64,000 bases of DNA from Talinum fruticosum (Eukaryota > Streptophyta > Magnoliopsida > Caryophyllales > Talinaceae), in assembly GCA_021018815.1 (NCBI GenBank), contig JAITYX010000028.1:3985001-4049000 (forward strand), written 5' to 3'. Numbering within the stretch: the stretch's first letter is position 1; each line of letters begins with the position of its first letter. The position numbers and the translations under genes are program-made. Under the pieces are notes generated by a model. It was not told the origin of the DNA and did not search any database. It saw nothing but the letters and a program-made list of their open reading frames with translations. Shown here piece by piece: positions 23,306 through 35,381 of the stretch.

Positions 23306-24217
23306 TTTCTTCCCCGAAATATCAGTATTTTAGGTTAGTTTTAGTAATTTAATTTTAATTTAATTTTGAGTCTTTATATATTTTAATTTTTAGATTAATT
23401 TTCTGTCAATTTTTATTATTTTTGAGTCAGTTTGTTAGAAATTAGTTTAAAAATAGTTTCTTTTATTATTTTTTGTGTTTTATCTTCTTTTAGAGTTTAG
23501 ATAGAGTCCTAGTTTGTTGTGATTAAATTTTAGAATTTTTGGAATTAATTTGATAATTTTTCAGATTTAATTCTTGAATTTAATTACTGCAAGTTTTTAG
23601 TTAAATAATTTTGTAAATTCGGTGTAGGTCTAGAAAATTAGTGTTATTATTCTAGATAATTTTAGTATTTATTTTTGTAATTAATTTAGTGCAGAATTTT
23701 ACTTTTTTAATTTTCTATTTTAAAATTTGTTTATTTTCTCGCTTTAGTTTTCTGTTTTAATTATTCTAAAAAATATAAAAAATTATTTTTGTTATTATAA
23801 ATTTTATATTCTGTCTAGGTTATTTATTTATATTGTTAGACAATTTTCTGTTAATTTTAGTTATTAAATTCTAAGTTATTCTATGTTTTAATTTTCTGTT
23901 TAAGTTTTTATTTGAATTTCTGTTTTGAATTTTCCAGAATTAATTAGGATAGTTTAGTCAAATTTAGATTATCAGAATAAAGTTGTATAATTTCAGAAGT
24001 ATTTCTCAAAATTAAATTTAGTAATTTAGTAGTTTAATTTAATTTGTTTGAGCTCTACAAAGTTAAACAAATTAACTAGAGTAGTAAGTTTAATTAGATT
24101 GAAAGTTTGATTTTTACATTATCTTTCCTCGTTGATTCGATCCCTACTTCCCTATGCTATATTGTTTATTATAAGCCTAAGTAGTGGTTTAATTTGTAAC
24201 TGTATGACAAGCTAACA

Positions 24218-24570
24218 CCTAGTCCATTGATCGGCTTCGTTTTAATCGGCCGATCTGCTGCCCGCCTTGTAGCCAACACTTGTAGTTGGGTCGCTATCTT
24301 ACTTTTGACCTATTTCGTTTGCAGTTTTCAGTCCAGTTACTCGGGACGGTGCTTCCTCTAACTTATCAGATCTGTTTCTCTTTTCTATTATTTTCTTTTG
24401 GGGGAATAGGGGCTAGTCAAATTTTTTTCGATTTGTCTTTTAAATTTTTTACACGTCATGTAAATGAATAAAGCATTTTAGATTACGTTTTACATTCATA
24501 TCCTTGCATAAAGTCTAATCATATTACAAAGTACATAAATATTAACTAAAAGCACCCTACAAGTAGTTAT
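24218..24570. other. Element F spacer between the two antisense ORFs
   Basis: This is F sequence resuming after Athila C. It resembles 35085-35340 of element G, sharing the complement of GGCACTAGCCCCTATTTCCC. It separates the end of the plant-mobile-domain ORF (stop at 24571) from the start of the DUF7745-like ORF (near 6560 before the insertion). No gene is visible in it. Confidence 0.5.
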
Positions 24571-26500
24571 TCAATAATCTTCACCACCGTCATCATTAAC
24601 ATTGCCGAAGAGGTAGTTGCCCATATCCTTCACAATCGACGTCGAAGCTCACGTATCCGTCGCCATGAGTGAAAAACTAGCTCCACAATTCCAAGTTGAT
24701 TGTGAGACCTCATGATAAGGCTCTCTATAAAACATTTGATGAAAATCGTACACCTTTTCATAAGGGTCGAGCACTTTAAAGGGTATAACATCAACACCGG
24801 TCGTAGATGAGTTAGGTTCGAGCCTGGACAAACTCGACCAAGGTGCAAATGAGCTCGTTTAGCTTCGGAGGTACTCCTCCTATGAGAACGACAGGTCGCA
24901 TGCCGAGAAGTGCCAGCTCTAGTAGTGCTACCAGACGACATATGAGGTTTGTTAGAGGTCTCTACACGAATCCTAGAACTGTCAAGGAAACCTCTCGAAT
25001 AGGGAGACTTAGAACGACGGTCCTAAAAAGGTAAAAGAGTGATTAGAACATGGACTAAGAACTCAGGAAATATCATTAACTAACTGAACTTACCCAAAAT
25101 GATTAGAACGCACGAGCGATAAACAAATCTTTGAATGCTCCAACGACAGATTGGAATCCGATAGACATCGTCCGAGATTGTTCCCAGTTACATCTGTAAT
25201 TTCATCATGTTAGGAAAGACATTTTAGCAAACAACTAAACAAAATAGCACAGGACTCTTACACCTTTCCTGTTTCTTAGGAACGGATGCCCTGCACATAT
25301 GACTCTAGAATCTCCAAAATTTTGACAATATGCGGAGGCTCTCCTAGCAGAGATACTTCAACTTTAAGGCTGGAAATGTAGGTGGATGTCACTTGGGAGT
25401 ATCTATATTACCATATATTTATTTCCATAACATAAATAAAAACAAATAACAAATGACTAAAACATACCATTCGGGTCATAATCCTCCCCAAATATTGAGG
25501 ATACCAAGTTGTCATCTCCTCTTGATCTTCCAAGGTAACTCGAACAAACATACAACATGGTACGTGGAAGATCCTGTGAAACTAAATGGGTCTTCCAATA
25601 GAATTTGCCTCTCACTCAAGTGTCTAACAACCTGAAACTACGAAGGAAGCTAACTCTGGGACCAAGGATGGAAGTTGGCTTGCTTTAAAAGATGACCCAC
25701 AAGACAGAAAATCAACTTATCCAAATAAAAGTGACTGAACATGACCCATAACCGGAGCCAAGTTCACCACGACCGAGGCCACGTCCACACCAAACCGTGG
25801 GTTGAGGCTAATTTAAGGAATCGAGAAAAATTTTGGGCCACACTAGCTTGAAATTTAGAATTTTGAAAGAAGGTACCGTGACCATGTTGTTGAGAGCAAG
25901 GAATAGGAATGTAAGCCCAATTTCCAGTTGTTGTGCAAGGTAGATTCTCGCCCATGGTACTATTGACGAAAAGGACGAGTGAACCGTTAAGCCGTGTGAA
26001 AATTGGGGAAAGTATTCATACAACCACGGCTGCAAGTTTACCACACAAGTAAATTCTCTACCCGTACAAAATAAACGTCTAAGTCTAAGAGGAATGAGAG
26101 TATACCTCAATAATCCTCCATAGGTCGAATAGAGGCATAAAGCTATATGAATCCTTCTCGGGGATAATACGCCAAGCCCCAACATGTAGACATCTGTATC
26201 AATCAAGTATATGCAGGCACACCCCAATTAACGTCTTTTAGTCGGTCTATGTGCACCAAGTTGGGTAGGTAGTGGACATGAACTTTATACTCATGGTTGG
26301 AAAAGACAGACATTCACGAGCATAATGGCAAGCGGAATACGAGTTTGTTGTTGTGAGTCATGTCGAGCCCACATCTTAGCATTGGTAAAAGAATCAAGAA
26401 GAATGGAGTATTAAAAATAATTGGCTTAGGGAAATCGAGAAGCAATGGGACCGAAAAGGTGACATAAATAGTCATGGTTTTATACAAATTTAGGTTGTAT
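24571..26500 (-). pseudogene. Plant-mobile-domain ORF of element F, C-terminal part
   Basis: Minus-strand sequence continues the protein begun at 52805 across CACTA H. Close to the insertion it reads YLCHLFGPIASRFP, matching YLRHLFGLVVDRFP in element G. Near 26040 it has LQPWLYEYFPQF and PWARIYLAQQ, the PMD block matching PWLYEYFPHL and WARIYLE of G. The tail has a Ser/Arg/His-rich patch (24950-24850) and ends GNYLF followed by an acidic stretch and a stop at 24571, against GNYIFDD in G. Frameshifts and stops are frequent, and only 25808-26227 stays open for long. Plant mobile domains occur in host silencing proteins such as MAIN and in several transposon groups; the role in Tat elements is unknown. 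Confidence 0.75.
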
Positions 26501-26639
26501 CACTACTACAAGAACCACTTTTAACTACAGTTAAAAATGACATTTTAATTACGATTAACCAACGTCGTGTATGTGGCCATCGTTGTATGTAGTATCTTTT
26601 ACTACGGTTCAAAACCGTAGTAATAGATCCCTATATGAT

Positions 26640-26850
26640 GACAGTTCGGATGGATAACTGCAGTCATAGGTTATTCTATGATGGTGGTTTTCTAAAACTA
26701 CCATCGTCATATAGTGACCTATGATGACGGTTCTTACATTAGTACCATCGTCATAGGTCCCGCACGTAAATGCCAAAACGTTTTGAGAAGGGGCATATGA
26801 CAATGGTGCTAATGTAAGAACCGTCATCATATGTCTAAATTTTTTTATAT
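26640..26850. repeat. Left subterminal repeats of CACTA H
   Basis: Several direct and inverted copies of a motif close to TATGATGACGGTTCT, including an inverted pair around CATATAGTGACCTATGATGA. The right end (52040-52200) and CACTA I (53880-53990, 59260-59430) carry the same motif, so one TnpA-like protein could bind all of them. Confidence 0.75.
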
Positions 26851-27560
26851 AATTTTTTTTTCGTACCTCTTGTACAAAATATACTATGAAATACATCACA
26901 GCTTACACAACAACAACTAACGATCGTAATTTTCCAATAATATATAAAAATTTCCCACTTACTACAGCCACAACAAGTTCCATCTTGAACAAATTTAACA
27001 ACACAATTCCATATTTGATAACAAATTACAGCTATAAATATATTACAATGATGTGAAATATAATACAAAGAGTACTCTTCTTTAAGCATTTATGTGAAAA
27101 AGTTAATCTATCATCTTGAAACTTTGTGGTATAAACCGATTTCAATGTTTTTGCCCCAAGGACAATCTCTATTTACCCAAAGTGATACTTTTGTAGTAGA
27201 TTTAGTTATGTGATTGACTTTATAACGATATTGGTTGCTTGGAGTTGTTGTAGAGGTAGCTTGGACAACATATATACATCATATGCGCTGTCTACGCTAC
27301 CTCCGAAAGAACTCTAAATAAGCAATATAGTCATAAAGACAAGCGAGATAACTCAATCTATTAAAAAGCATAACTTTAGGCAAATAGAGATGAACCATTT
27401 GACATAAATATTGAAATCATTTAAACCACAAAGTTTCAAGAGAAAGAGATGGACTTTTTGACATAAGTACTCGAAAAAGGAATACATAAAGAGGTCATCT
27501 CACCAGCAATCTTTATTTCTTTTGTCATTGTCCCAAAGTGATGCTCCTCTTATGTATAGC

Positions 27561-28000
27561 TTGCTTGGAGTTCGTGCATGGGTAGAGGTGGACAATATAA
27601 AAATTGAGGAAAACATTAAGCGGGAACCGAGATTAGCAAGCAAAACCGAGAAAAGCGTTAACCGATAATTATCCACAAGAAATATGCACAAGAATCATTA
27701 CTTGAAAAAGCTTAATCCTTTTGACCCTCATCGAATGATGATCTTCTACCTTTCCATTGGAGAGCTTAGTCCTTATTTGGCTTGCTTGGAGTTCATGCAA
27801 GGGTAGAGGTTGACAACATAAAAACTAAGGAAAACATTACGTGGGAGCTAAGATTAGCAACCAAAACCGAGAAAAGCGTTAAGCAACAATTATCCACAAG
27901 AAATATCCACAAGAAACAATACTTGAAAAACTTAGTCGTTTTGAAATGATGATCTTCTACCCTTCCATTGGACAGCTTAGTCCTTATTTTGATCCTCATC
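27561..28000. repeat. Tandem duplication of about 221 bp in CACTA H
   Basis: Two adjacent copies, 27561-27781 and 27782-28000, both begin TTGCTTGGAGTTC and share CCGAGAAAAGCGTTAA and ATTATCCACAAGAAATAT. A weaker third start is seen at 27236. The block lies downstream of the transposase remnant. I see no coding role. Confidence 0.8.
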
Positions 28001-28024
28001 AAACAATGATCTGTTACATGAATA

Positions 28025-30045
28025 CTACAAGTCAAAAATAATGAAAAGCAAGTTGCAGTTTCCAAAACAAGCAACAATATTATTATACAATAATATTCTT
28101 ACCGAGTTGATATAATTATATGGTTTATGCCTTTTTCCCCCTCCTTTGGACTTATCTTCGATATATATGCCCTCTTGATGGTCAACTCTTAAATAAAAAT
28201 CTTTAAAATTGGGATCCTCATTTTCGACGAGGCATTCCCAAGGAGAAGGGTGGGGTCTCCTTAACAAACTCACACATATCTTCACCATCCCTACCAAGAA
28301 CATGTCTCTTCCCTTGAAGAACAACGGACCACTTATCACTAGTCGGGTCCTCAACATAGAACACTTATCTTGCTTGGGATGCCATAATGAATTGATCCCC
28401 TGTAGACCCTTCTCTTGTGAGATCAACCATCGTGAATTCCATCTCATCAACTCAAACATTATTGTTGTTGTCAACACGTTTACACTGAAAAATGGTCTCA
28501 CGGAAGTCAACCATATCTCCTCAATGACTCCATCATATAACATTTTAGCAACAACGAGATTTTTGTCCTTGGAGTTGGAAACATGAAATGCATAAGCCTC
28601 CAATATGACCCCACTATTTTGCGAGGTACTCTTATTGTCCTAGTTCTTTGTGTAGAAAGAGTATCCATTGATGTCATACCCACGGTAAGATATGATTCCA
28701 ACTACAGCCGTCTAGCTAAGCTTACTAATGTTTGTGAGATATGTTCTCATGATTCTTCCAATTAGCTAGTACTCACTCTATCTTTGAACGAGTTGACATA
28801 TGTTCAATTATGATGGGTCAATACCCACGTCTCATTTTTTCCTCGATCTTGTCTCCTTATGAGGGATTTGTGCTCATCAATGAACAAATGCACTTCATCA
28901 CTGTTTTATAGAATATAAAGATGTGCTTGATCCCTCATATCCCAACTGGTTGTTAGAACCGCCAGCCCAGTTTCCCCGCCTACTGATCTTCCCATAAATT
29001 GATGTTTTGGAACACCAACTTCTTCCGAGTTGGGGTTAGTATTCACGATAGAACTCGACACACTCGTCAGCTGTCTATGCCTCAACAATGCACGGTTCTA
29101 GTCGGTACCGATTTCTAACATACCCTTTGAGAAATTTCATAAAACGTTCAAAAGCGTACATCCATTGGTAAAAATCCGGGCCACAAAATCGCACTTCTCT
29201 CACCAAATGGACATCTCAAGTTCTTGGCATTAGTTGCACTTGAAAACAAGCATTTACACCTCGGTATTATCGGCAAGTACCACAACACATTTGTGGGAGG
29301 TCCCTCAACACTCTCTCCATCGATGTTTTTCAATTTGTATCGAGGTACACCACAATTACGACATTAATGTCTATGTGCATATTTTTTGGTACAATATGCA
29401 ATCGTTGGAGCGAGGAATATGTGTTCATATAGCCCATGCCCATAGGACACAACATCCTCTTCTCCTCATATGTATAGCTCGAAGTACACTACCTTCTAGA
29501 AGTATATCTTTTACCACACTTAACAAGTCCATGAAAACTTTTGTCACTCCAGCCATTAGCCATTTTCAAGTTCATCAACCTTAACACAACCGATAAACGG
29601 GTATATTTATCACACCCGTGGAAAAGAGGCTTCTCCGAATCAGATAATAATTTCTTCATTGCGTGTGGTTAATCGACTAAATCACGTTATACTCCACGAA
29701 CTACATCTTCGAGTCAATTTTCTAATTCCATACTTTTGGAGCTTCATTTTCATCATACCTTCATCTTCCTCTCGTACGCCATTATGCACATACTCCTCTT
29801 CCCCATGCCATACCCCTCTTCCCCATGCCATACCCATACCTTATAAGTTGTGTCAAACCCATACCGATATAGGTGACCTTTTACAACCTTAGGGGAAATC
29901 TTGAGGAGTTGAAACACCTTAAACACGGACGGAATATGGACTGTTCTCCGAATTTGGTTGCATGTTCGACGGGAATCTCTAGAAAGTTGTTAACACCATC
30001 ACGATATTCTACACTCCTCCTGCTATAAACCCACTCTCGATCCAT
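28025..30045 (-). pseudogene. TnpD-type CACTA transposase remnant, catalytic core missing
   Basis: From ATG 30045 the minus strand reads MDREWVYSRRSVEYRDGV, the Transpos_assoc N-terminal domain. At 29530-29260 come WSDKSFHGL, CPMGMGYMNT and LWYLPIIPR, the start of the Transposase_21 domain. The DDE core that should follow is absent: sequence goes directly to DUF4218 pieces FERFMKFLKGYVRNRY (near 29150) and GVPKHQFMGRSVGGETGL with SWDMRDQAHLY (29030-28910). DUF4216 follows at 28690-28070 (AYAFHVSNSKDKNLVVAK, GVIEEIW). Frames shift and stop repeatedly, with 28025-28603 the longest open part. The intact protein would cut element ends in the nucleus; this copy cannot. Confidence 0.88.
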
Positions 30046-30357
30046 ACCTTGCCCATAAACACAAGAATTAATTCACCACATATAGTTTGAGAAATACGTA
30101 GTTACACACAAAAATATGACATGAGCCTAAGATCCTTCTACAGGGATAGATGGTCCTAAACCCATTCAAGAATAATATGACCCTAGACCATGTAGCAAAC
30201 TCTTATCATACATTTGATAAAATTCCGGCAGCATTTCCGCATCGTTCTTCAAGTACAACATATGAAAACGAAGTGGCTAATGTGATATCCTTACTTAATT
30301 GTATGGTAACATAAGTAAAGATACACACATAAAACCCATCGTCATTATAATTGCATA
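30046..30357. other. CACTA H sequence between transposase start and Tat G
   Basis: AT-rich sequence upstream of the transposase ATG, presumably promoter and leader of the CACTA gene before Tat G split it. I see no ORF worth calling and no clear TATA box. Confidence 0.35.
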
Positions 30358-31688
30358 TGAAACAAAGCATAAAATAAAGGAGTCGCCAATCGATTTTTAG
30401 GAAAGAAAAACTAACAAAAAAAAATTTGCTTTTCAAATCTTAGTATGAGAAAATTAAGACTCAAAAAGGATAAAATGACTTCATCGGTCTTTAAACCGAG
30501 AATCGGATTCGGGGGCAAGGGTACGAAATGTTGGGAAAACCGTTCCGTTTGAAGCGATTACATCGGTCGGGGAGAAATTTAAAGCGATTACATCTCTAAA
30601 ATCACAATAAAGAAATCAATCAAAGAGAAATAAATAGAACCGTTTGAAGGCTGAAAAATCGCCCACGGGTTGTCCCACCTTACTGATCTGGATCTCCACA
30701 CTTGTATCTCTCAATGCAACGACGAAAATCAAAAGTCAAGGGCTTGTGTTTGTGAGTTGTGTATAGGGTATGGTAATGATCATTGAACACGTGCCTAGAG
30801 ATCGGAATAATTGAATATTCTTTAGCTCATTGCATGGATTCGACGGCAGTAAGTAATGATTAGATGGATGCTTAAGATTGATTTTGAGAAAGTAATGTTT
30901 AAGTGAGAAAATTCTGATTGGCTTTACGGAGCGTAATGTTAAGGCGAGGGAGCCATATGGGAATGAGAGCCATACGTCTCTATTTATAGGAGAGGACTTA
31001 GGTCGAAATGACCTAGGGTTTGCCTATATCCATCCGTCCAAATAGCTAACATAAAATCGAGCCAAATCCTAAGAGATATAACCAAATCGAAAGAGAGAAA
31101 ATCGGATAGAACCAGGATCGGAGAGAGGAGGCATGCACCGGCCAAGTGGATGCCCTAGGGTTTCGCAACCGAGTTGTGTCTCCAAGGACTCTCCAAGACA
31201 AAATGCATCATTCCACTTGATGCTTCTAGAAGGCAGGCGCCGCCACGATGTCGTTATAAGGGGAAGCTTCTAGTCTCGTGTGGATCTGTCTTGTAAAGCT
31301 TAAACGTAGCACTTTGATGCTCCTGCTCATGAAATACAACGCTTTAACGTCGTCTTTAAGTCTTCAACTCCTTATACTGTGGATGAAAGTAGAATGCAAT
31401 ACTCTAGACTCGGAATTTTCCGGTACACAACATCGGACTCCATAGTTTCTAAAGGCTCGGCCCGACTCTTGGTTCGTCCGAAACAAAAGAGTATTTGTGG
31501 ACCGACCCACGGCAAAAGGTTATTTATTTAGTGTTGGGGGCTCTTTGTGATTTACTGGCTTATGTTGCACCAATCGATCACAGTCCAAGATCCAAATCCA
31601 CAAAGAAGACTCGAGGTTATCCTCATCGGGCCAACAAAACAAAACACGAAATAAAGAGATAAGAGACGACACTTTTTAAGTGTCTATA
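30358..31688 (-). repeat. 3' LTR of Tat G, truncated at its end
   Basis: It begins TATAGACACTTAAAAAGTGT (TGTAGACACC in sisters) at 31688, next to the polypurine tract, and runs to about 30358. It matches 47290-50358 of the 5' LTR with a roughly 125-base internal deletion near 30545. The part equivalent to 46798-47290 is absent, and 30357 and lower is CACTA-type sequence. Confidence 0.82.
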
Positions 31689-31705
31689 GTAGCCCCTATT
31701 TTGAC
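31689..31705 (-). other. Polypurine tract of Tat G
   Basis: The minus strand reads TCAAAATAGGGGCTAC directly before the 3' LTR. A/G-rich runs ending GGGGGCTA are common at this place in Tat elements. It fixes the element's orientation as minus. Confidence 0.75.
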
Positions 31706-32405
31706 TGAGTCTAAAAAGACGAAGGGTCAAAGTAGACACTAAAGGGTATTTACCGAAGTCCAAAGCGGGACCTGAACTTGATCGCAGTGTATGTGTTCGA
31801 AGTTCGATAAAAGGATCCTAAGCTTGGCTTGACCGGAGCCCCAGAGCCCGAAGCTTGGCATATTCCGATGCTTGAAACTTCGATCGCTTTTGATCTGAAG
31901 CTTGGCTAAATAATCTGCTATGCTAGCACATTTGTTAGTGCATAATTGAATTGACAAAAGTTCGATGTTTTACCTGAATAATTCAATCGAAAATAGATCG
32001 ATAAAACATTTCCTGAAAACCCGATAAGCGGGCCCGGAAGTTCCCACCTGCATGCACAAGAGACAAAGAGCACATGCTTCGAATAGAAAAGATTGCAAAC
32101 ACTAGGGAGGTAGGCTATGTTGCAAAGCTGTCGCTAATAAGACTTCACGGCACCTCGTGGCTGGCGCCGACCAACTTTTGGCATGCCCGGTGTGTCCGGC
32201 CGGGTTCCCTTGGTTCCCCACTACTTGTTTGACTCTTGTTTTTTGTGCTTGAATGCCTTGACCAAATTTTCCTATAAATGGAGGTGTATGGTGTGTTTCA
32301 TTTCGGACACCAACTCTTCTTCTTACTCTTGTTATCTTCTTGTATTACATTGCTTTGCTCATTCTTGAAAACTAGTTAGTTCTCACGAATTTCTTCTCTT
32401 CAAAA
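31706..32405 (+). promoter_or_regulatory. Upstream region of the antisense PMD ORF in Tat G
   Basis: A 190-base block at 31835-32030 aligns with 53210-53400 of element F read on the other strand; shared words include GAAGCTT, TTTGATCTGAAGCTT-like text and AATAATTC. Conservation of a non-coding block just upstream of both PMD ORFs suggests a promoter. A TATA-like CCTATAAATGG lies at 32270, about 135 bases before the ATG. This promoter role is inference. Confidence 0.5.
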
Positions 32406-34982
32406 ATGCCTAGAAGAAAAGCTCATCCTATAGGAAGAACTAGGGCAGAGGCTCTTACTCAAGATTATTTCCTTGAGCATAAATGGCACCCTCAAAGTGA
32501 ATGGAACCAAGCAATCTTTTTGTTGAAGTTAAAAAACACGTTTCTTCACTTGCTATTTCTTCTTTGGTAAGCTAATTGGCTTAAACCACTTTATTTGCTC
32601 ATTTAGAGTAACCCTTTAATCAAAATATTGTTAGATTTTGTTTTGTAGAAAGGCTCGATTCGAAGTAGTGGAGCCATTCCCAAGTTTATGGAGACATGCG
32701 AGAGGATGCACTTTCCTCTTGAGAATATAATGTACAATGTCGGGCTTGGACCTCTCTACATTTCTTTACATCACCTTACCGACAGGAGGGAGAGAGATCC
32801 TATTAGAGCCATAAGTGAGCACTTTTGGGACACAGCCAACATACTCCACCTTCCCTTTGGTGAGATGACAATGACTCCTTTTGATTTTGCTTTGTTTTAT
32901 CCAGGTTTGGCCTTTCCGGGGAACCTTTAGCCCAACCGGAATTTGTATGAGAATCGTGACTACCTCCGTCACCTTTTCGGTCTCGTAGTAGATAGATTTC
33001 CACATAGCAATCACTTTAAGTATACCATTCTGTTTGAGGCTTTTGAGGATGTTGTTCTCTCGCCTCAACATTCTCCTTAACAACAAATTAGGATTGTGCT
33101 TGCCCTTACGTTGAGTACGATCCTTTTTCCGACCAGGCCGCTAAGATTCATGTTTACTATTTGGTGAACTTAGTAGACCTTGATAAAATAAAGGAGCTCA
33201 ACTAGGGTGCTCTCGCAAACACTTGCCTCATTAGGGGCCTCCGTGCCGGTGTGCGGCACATAAAACCGAGTCGGACTCCACTAGCTATCTTCCTTTGAAT
33301 GGCTTATGGAAGATCATTGAGGCATGCTCAAGTTCTCTTTTCTTCAAATTTACTTTTCATCTAATGTGGATAAAAAGATTTATTTGACTTGTCAAAATGT
33401 AGCCATGGTTGTATGAATATTTTCCACACCTCTCTCCCACTTCGACAAATCATCCCGTGTTTCCGGTGTCTACTTCATGGGCTAGAATCTATCTTGAACG
33501 CCCTAAGGTACATGGAATAGACTTCTTGAGATCATCCCTTAACCGTAAACTCGGTATGCTGCTTTTATTTTCAGAACTTGCTCCAAAATATGCTTAAGAG
33601 TGCCTTTTACCACATTTTAAGAATTCTGATCATGCCCACGGCCTATACCACTACCTATGGGGCTGCCCATGGTGTACTTGAGCCCTCTATATTCACGGTT
33701 TTTATCCGTTTTCTTGTTCCCTTTCACTCTTGCTAGCTGATTTCTTGATAATTCTTGTATGTTGGCCAGCTTCCACCCTTGGGCCTTACTTCAACCTCCT
33801 CAAAGTGTCCTTATGGCTCGGGAGTTAAGTGAAAGAAGGGCCTTGTTTGAAGCTCCTTTTGGATTTTGTTAGTATCCGGGGAGAGGGTCACTCCTTAAAT
33901 TCGAGTCAACACATGGCCTCTGTTTGTTCCGGTCAATCCACCTTCCACCATGTTCTATTTTCGTTCTCTCCCTCCAAATGAGCGAGGCAGCGGCCATGGC
34001 GGGGTATCCTTTTACCTCACTTTTGAACTTCAACACCTCCTATGCCCATCATGCGTCTCGTATTATGACCCAATTGGTGAGTGTTCAACTTCTCCCTTGT
34101 AACGTGAATTTCTTGTGTGGAAATTTAATCTTTCCTCTTGTTTATGGCAGCTCACTCCCGCTGATATCCATATCCTAAGCCTTGATGTGGACGTTACTCT
34201 TCCTGGAGGACCTCCTCGTTTTGTAAGAATTCCTTAAATCCGGACGAGGAATGTGTTGGGCATTCCCTAACCGGGAATTGGCAAGGGGTAGGAGTTTTAT
34301 GCTCTTTTCCTTTTAGTTGTATGCAAAATATATCTCCTTTTTGCTGATTCCATCAAATAAACTTTGTAGTACAACCGGGAGCAATCAAGAACCATGCCTA
34401 TAGGATTTCAATCGGCTCTTCGGGGAATCCAAAATTTCTTGACTGGACGATCTTTCTCTTCTTTCCGAGTAAATCCTAGATTAGTATAGTGCTAATTTCA
34501 TTGAGCTTTTAGTGCTTTTAGTGATTTGCTAATAGCTTCTTTTGATTTTGTATTGGCGTCGATCCGAGCACCTCCTTCCAGTAATCTTCTCGGTGCACCC
34601 GAGTCACCATCTCAAGATCACGAACAACAAATGCCTTCTAGTAGTAATGCTAGACAAGGCTCGTCACGACGTTCTTTAAGGCTTGCTCATCGTAGGAGTG
34701 CTTACGTGGAAGGACCTAGCGCTTCGGGCCTAGTGCCTCGATGCGGGATCTAACCATTTTGAGGAGAGCTTGAATATCCTTCCCTTGCGGGCCCTCGATC
34801 GTCATAGGAACCCTCTTTACTTCCCTCGGTCTTCTTATAGCTGTCCATCCCATGAGGCTTCTCAAGCTTGGGACCAAGTAGGTAGCTCATATCAAGGTAA
34901 TGAAGGTGGCCGATTCTCTACATCCGTCTTGGATGACATTGGAAACTACATCTTTGATGACAACACTTATTATGACGCATGA
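32406..34982 (+). pseudogene. Plant-mobile-domain antisense ORF of Tat G
   Basis: ATG 32406 gives MPRRKAHP, then GRTRAEALTQDYFLEHKWHP; F has MPQRRLHP and AESLTQDLFLE at its start. An intron is likely at about 32571-32650 (GTAAGC to TTGTAG). After it come KFMETCERMHFPLENIMY and LHLPFGEMTMTPFDFALF (32845-32898), the signature of the plant mobile domain. RDYLRHLFG, PWLYEYFPHL (33400) and WARIYLE follow. Further introns are possible. The end has a Ser-rich patch (34570-34680), LAHRRSAYVEG and GNYIFDDNTYY before the stop at 34980. Frameshifts and stops show decay. It runs opposite to pol, between integrase and the 3' LTR. Plant mobile domains are known from MAIN-type host proteins and transposons; its task here is not established. 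Confidence 0.78.
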
Positions 34983-35381
34983 AGGATTTCTTATCCCTTC
35001 CGCCTGTTTGTTGATTCTTAGATCCTTGTAGGGTGTTTGTCTATTAATGCATTATTTATGCAATGATTACTCTTATGCAATGAGATGAAACACACGATTC
35101 TATTCTAAAAATGCGCTCTTTTGTTTAATATGATGCACAAAATTTAGGAAAAGTACAAAAAAAATGGCACTAGCCCCTATTTCCCCTAAAAGAAAATAAT
35201 AATAAGTAAAATAGAAAATCTCAAGTGCATGGTCCACAAGAATAACAAGGTACGCCATGGGCAAGAACAAAGAATAAAAGCCATGGCCGGTGCCGGCCAT
35301 ATATGACTCTGTAGGAATTGTAATTTGTCGGTGTAGTAATTACAGTGGGACTCGGATAACTCTAGAAAAACACCTATAAAT

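Larger units (their letters stand above)
6627..24217 (+). mobile_element. Non-autonomous Athila element C, complete ends, TSD CCTAG
   Basis: The element starts TGTTAAGTCG at 6627 and ends AGCTAACA at 24217. It is flanked by perfect 5-bp duplications CCTAG (6622-6626 and 24218-24222). Its two LTRs are each about 2.3 kb once nested insertions are removed: D sits in the 5' LTR and E in the 3' LTR. An Asp-type primer-binding site follows the 5' LTR, a polypurine tract precedes the 3' LTR, and a gag lies between. The internal region is only about 3 kb and lacks protease, reverse transcriptase, RNase H and integrase. It would have needed an autonomous Athila partner. It sits in the spacer upstream of the antisense DUF7745-like ORF of element F. 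Confidence 0.92.
18741..24217 (+). repeat. 3' LTR of Athila C, interrupted by solo LTR E
   Basis: LTR sequence occupies 18741-20153 and 23306-24217, about 2.33 kb, and begins TGTTAAGTCG directly after the polypurine tract. The uninterrupted AT tract at 19049-19096 marks where D inserted in the sister LTR. Element E breaks it between CCATTAT and CCCC, at the point where the sister LTR reads CCATTATCCCCC. A 31-base stretch after 15090 in the 5' LTR is missing here near 23620. Confidence 0.9.

Noticed and set aside
27561..28000. CRISPR-like or satellite array
   Set aside because: Only two copies of a 221-base unit without spacers; this is a local tandem duplication in a CACTA element.
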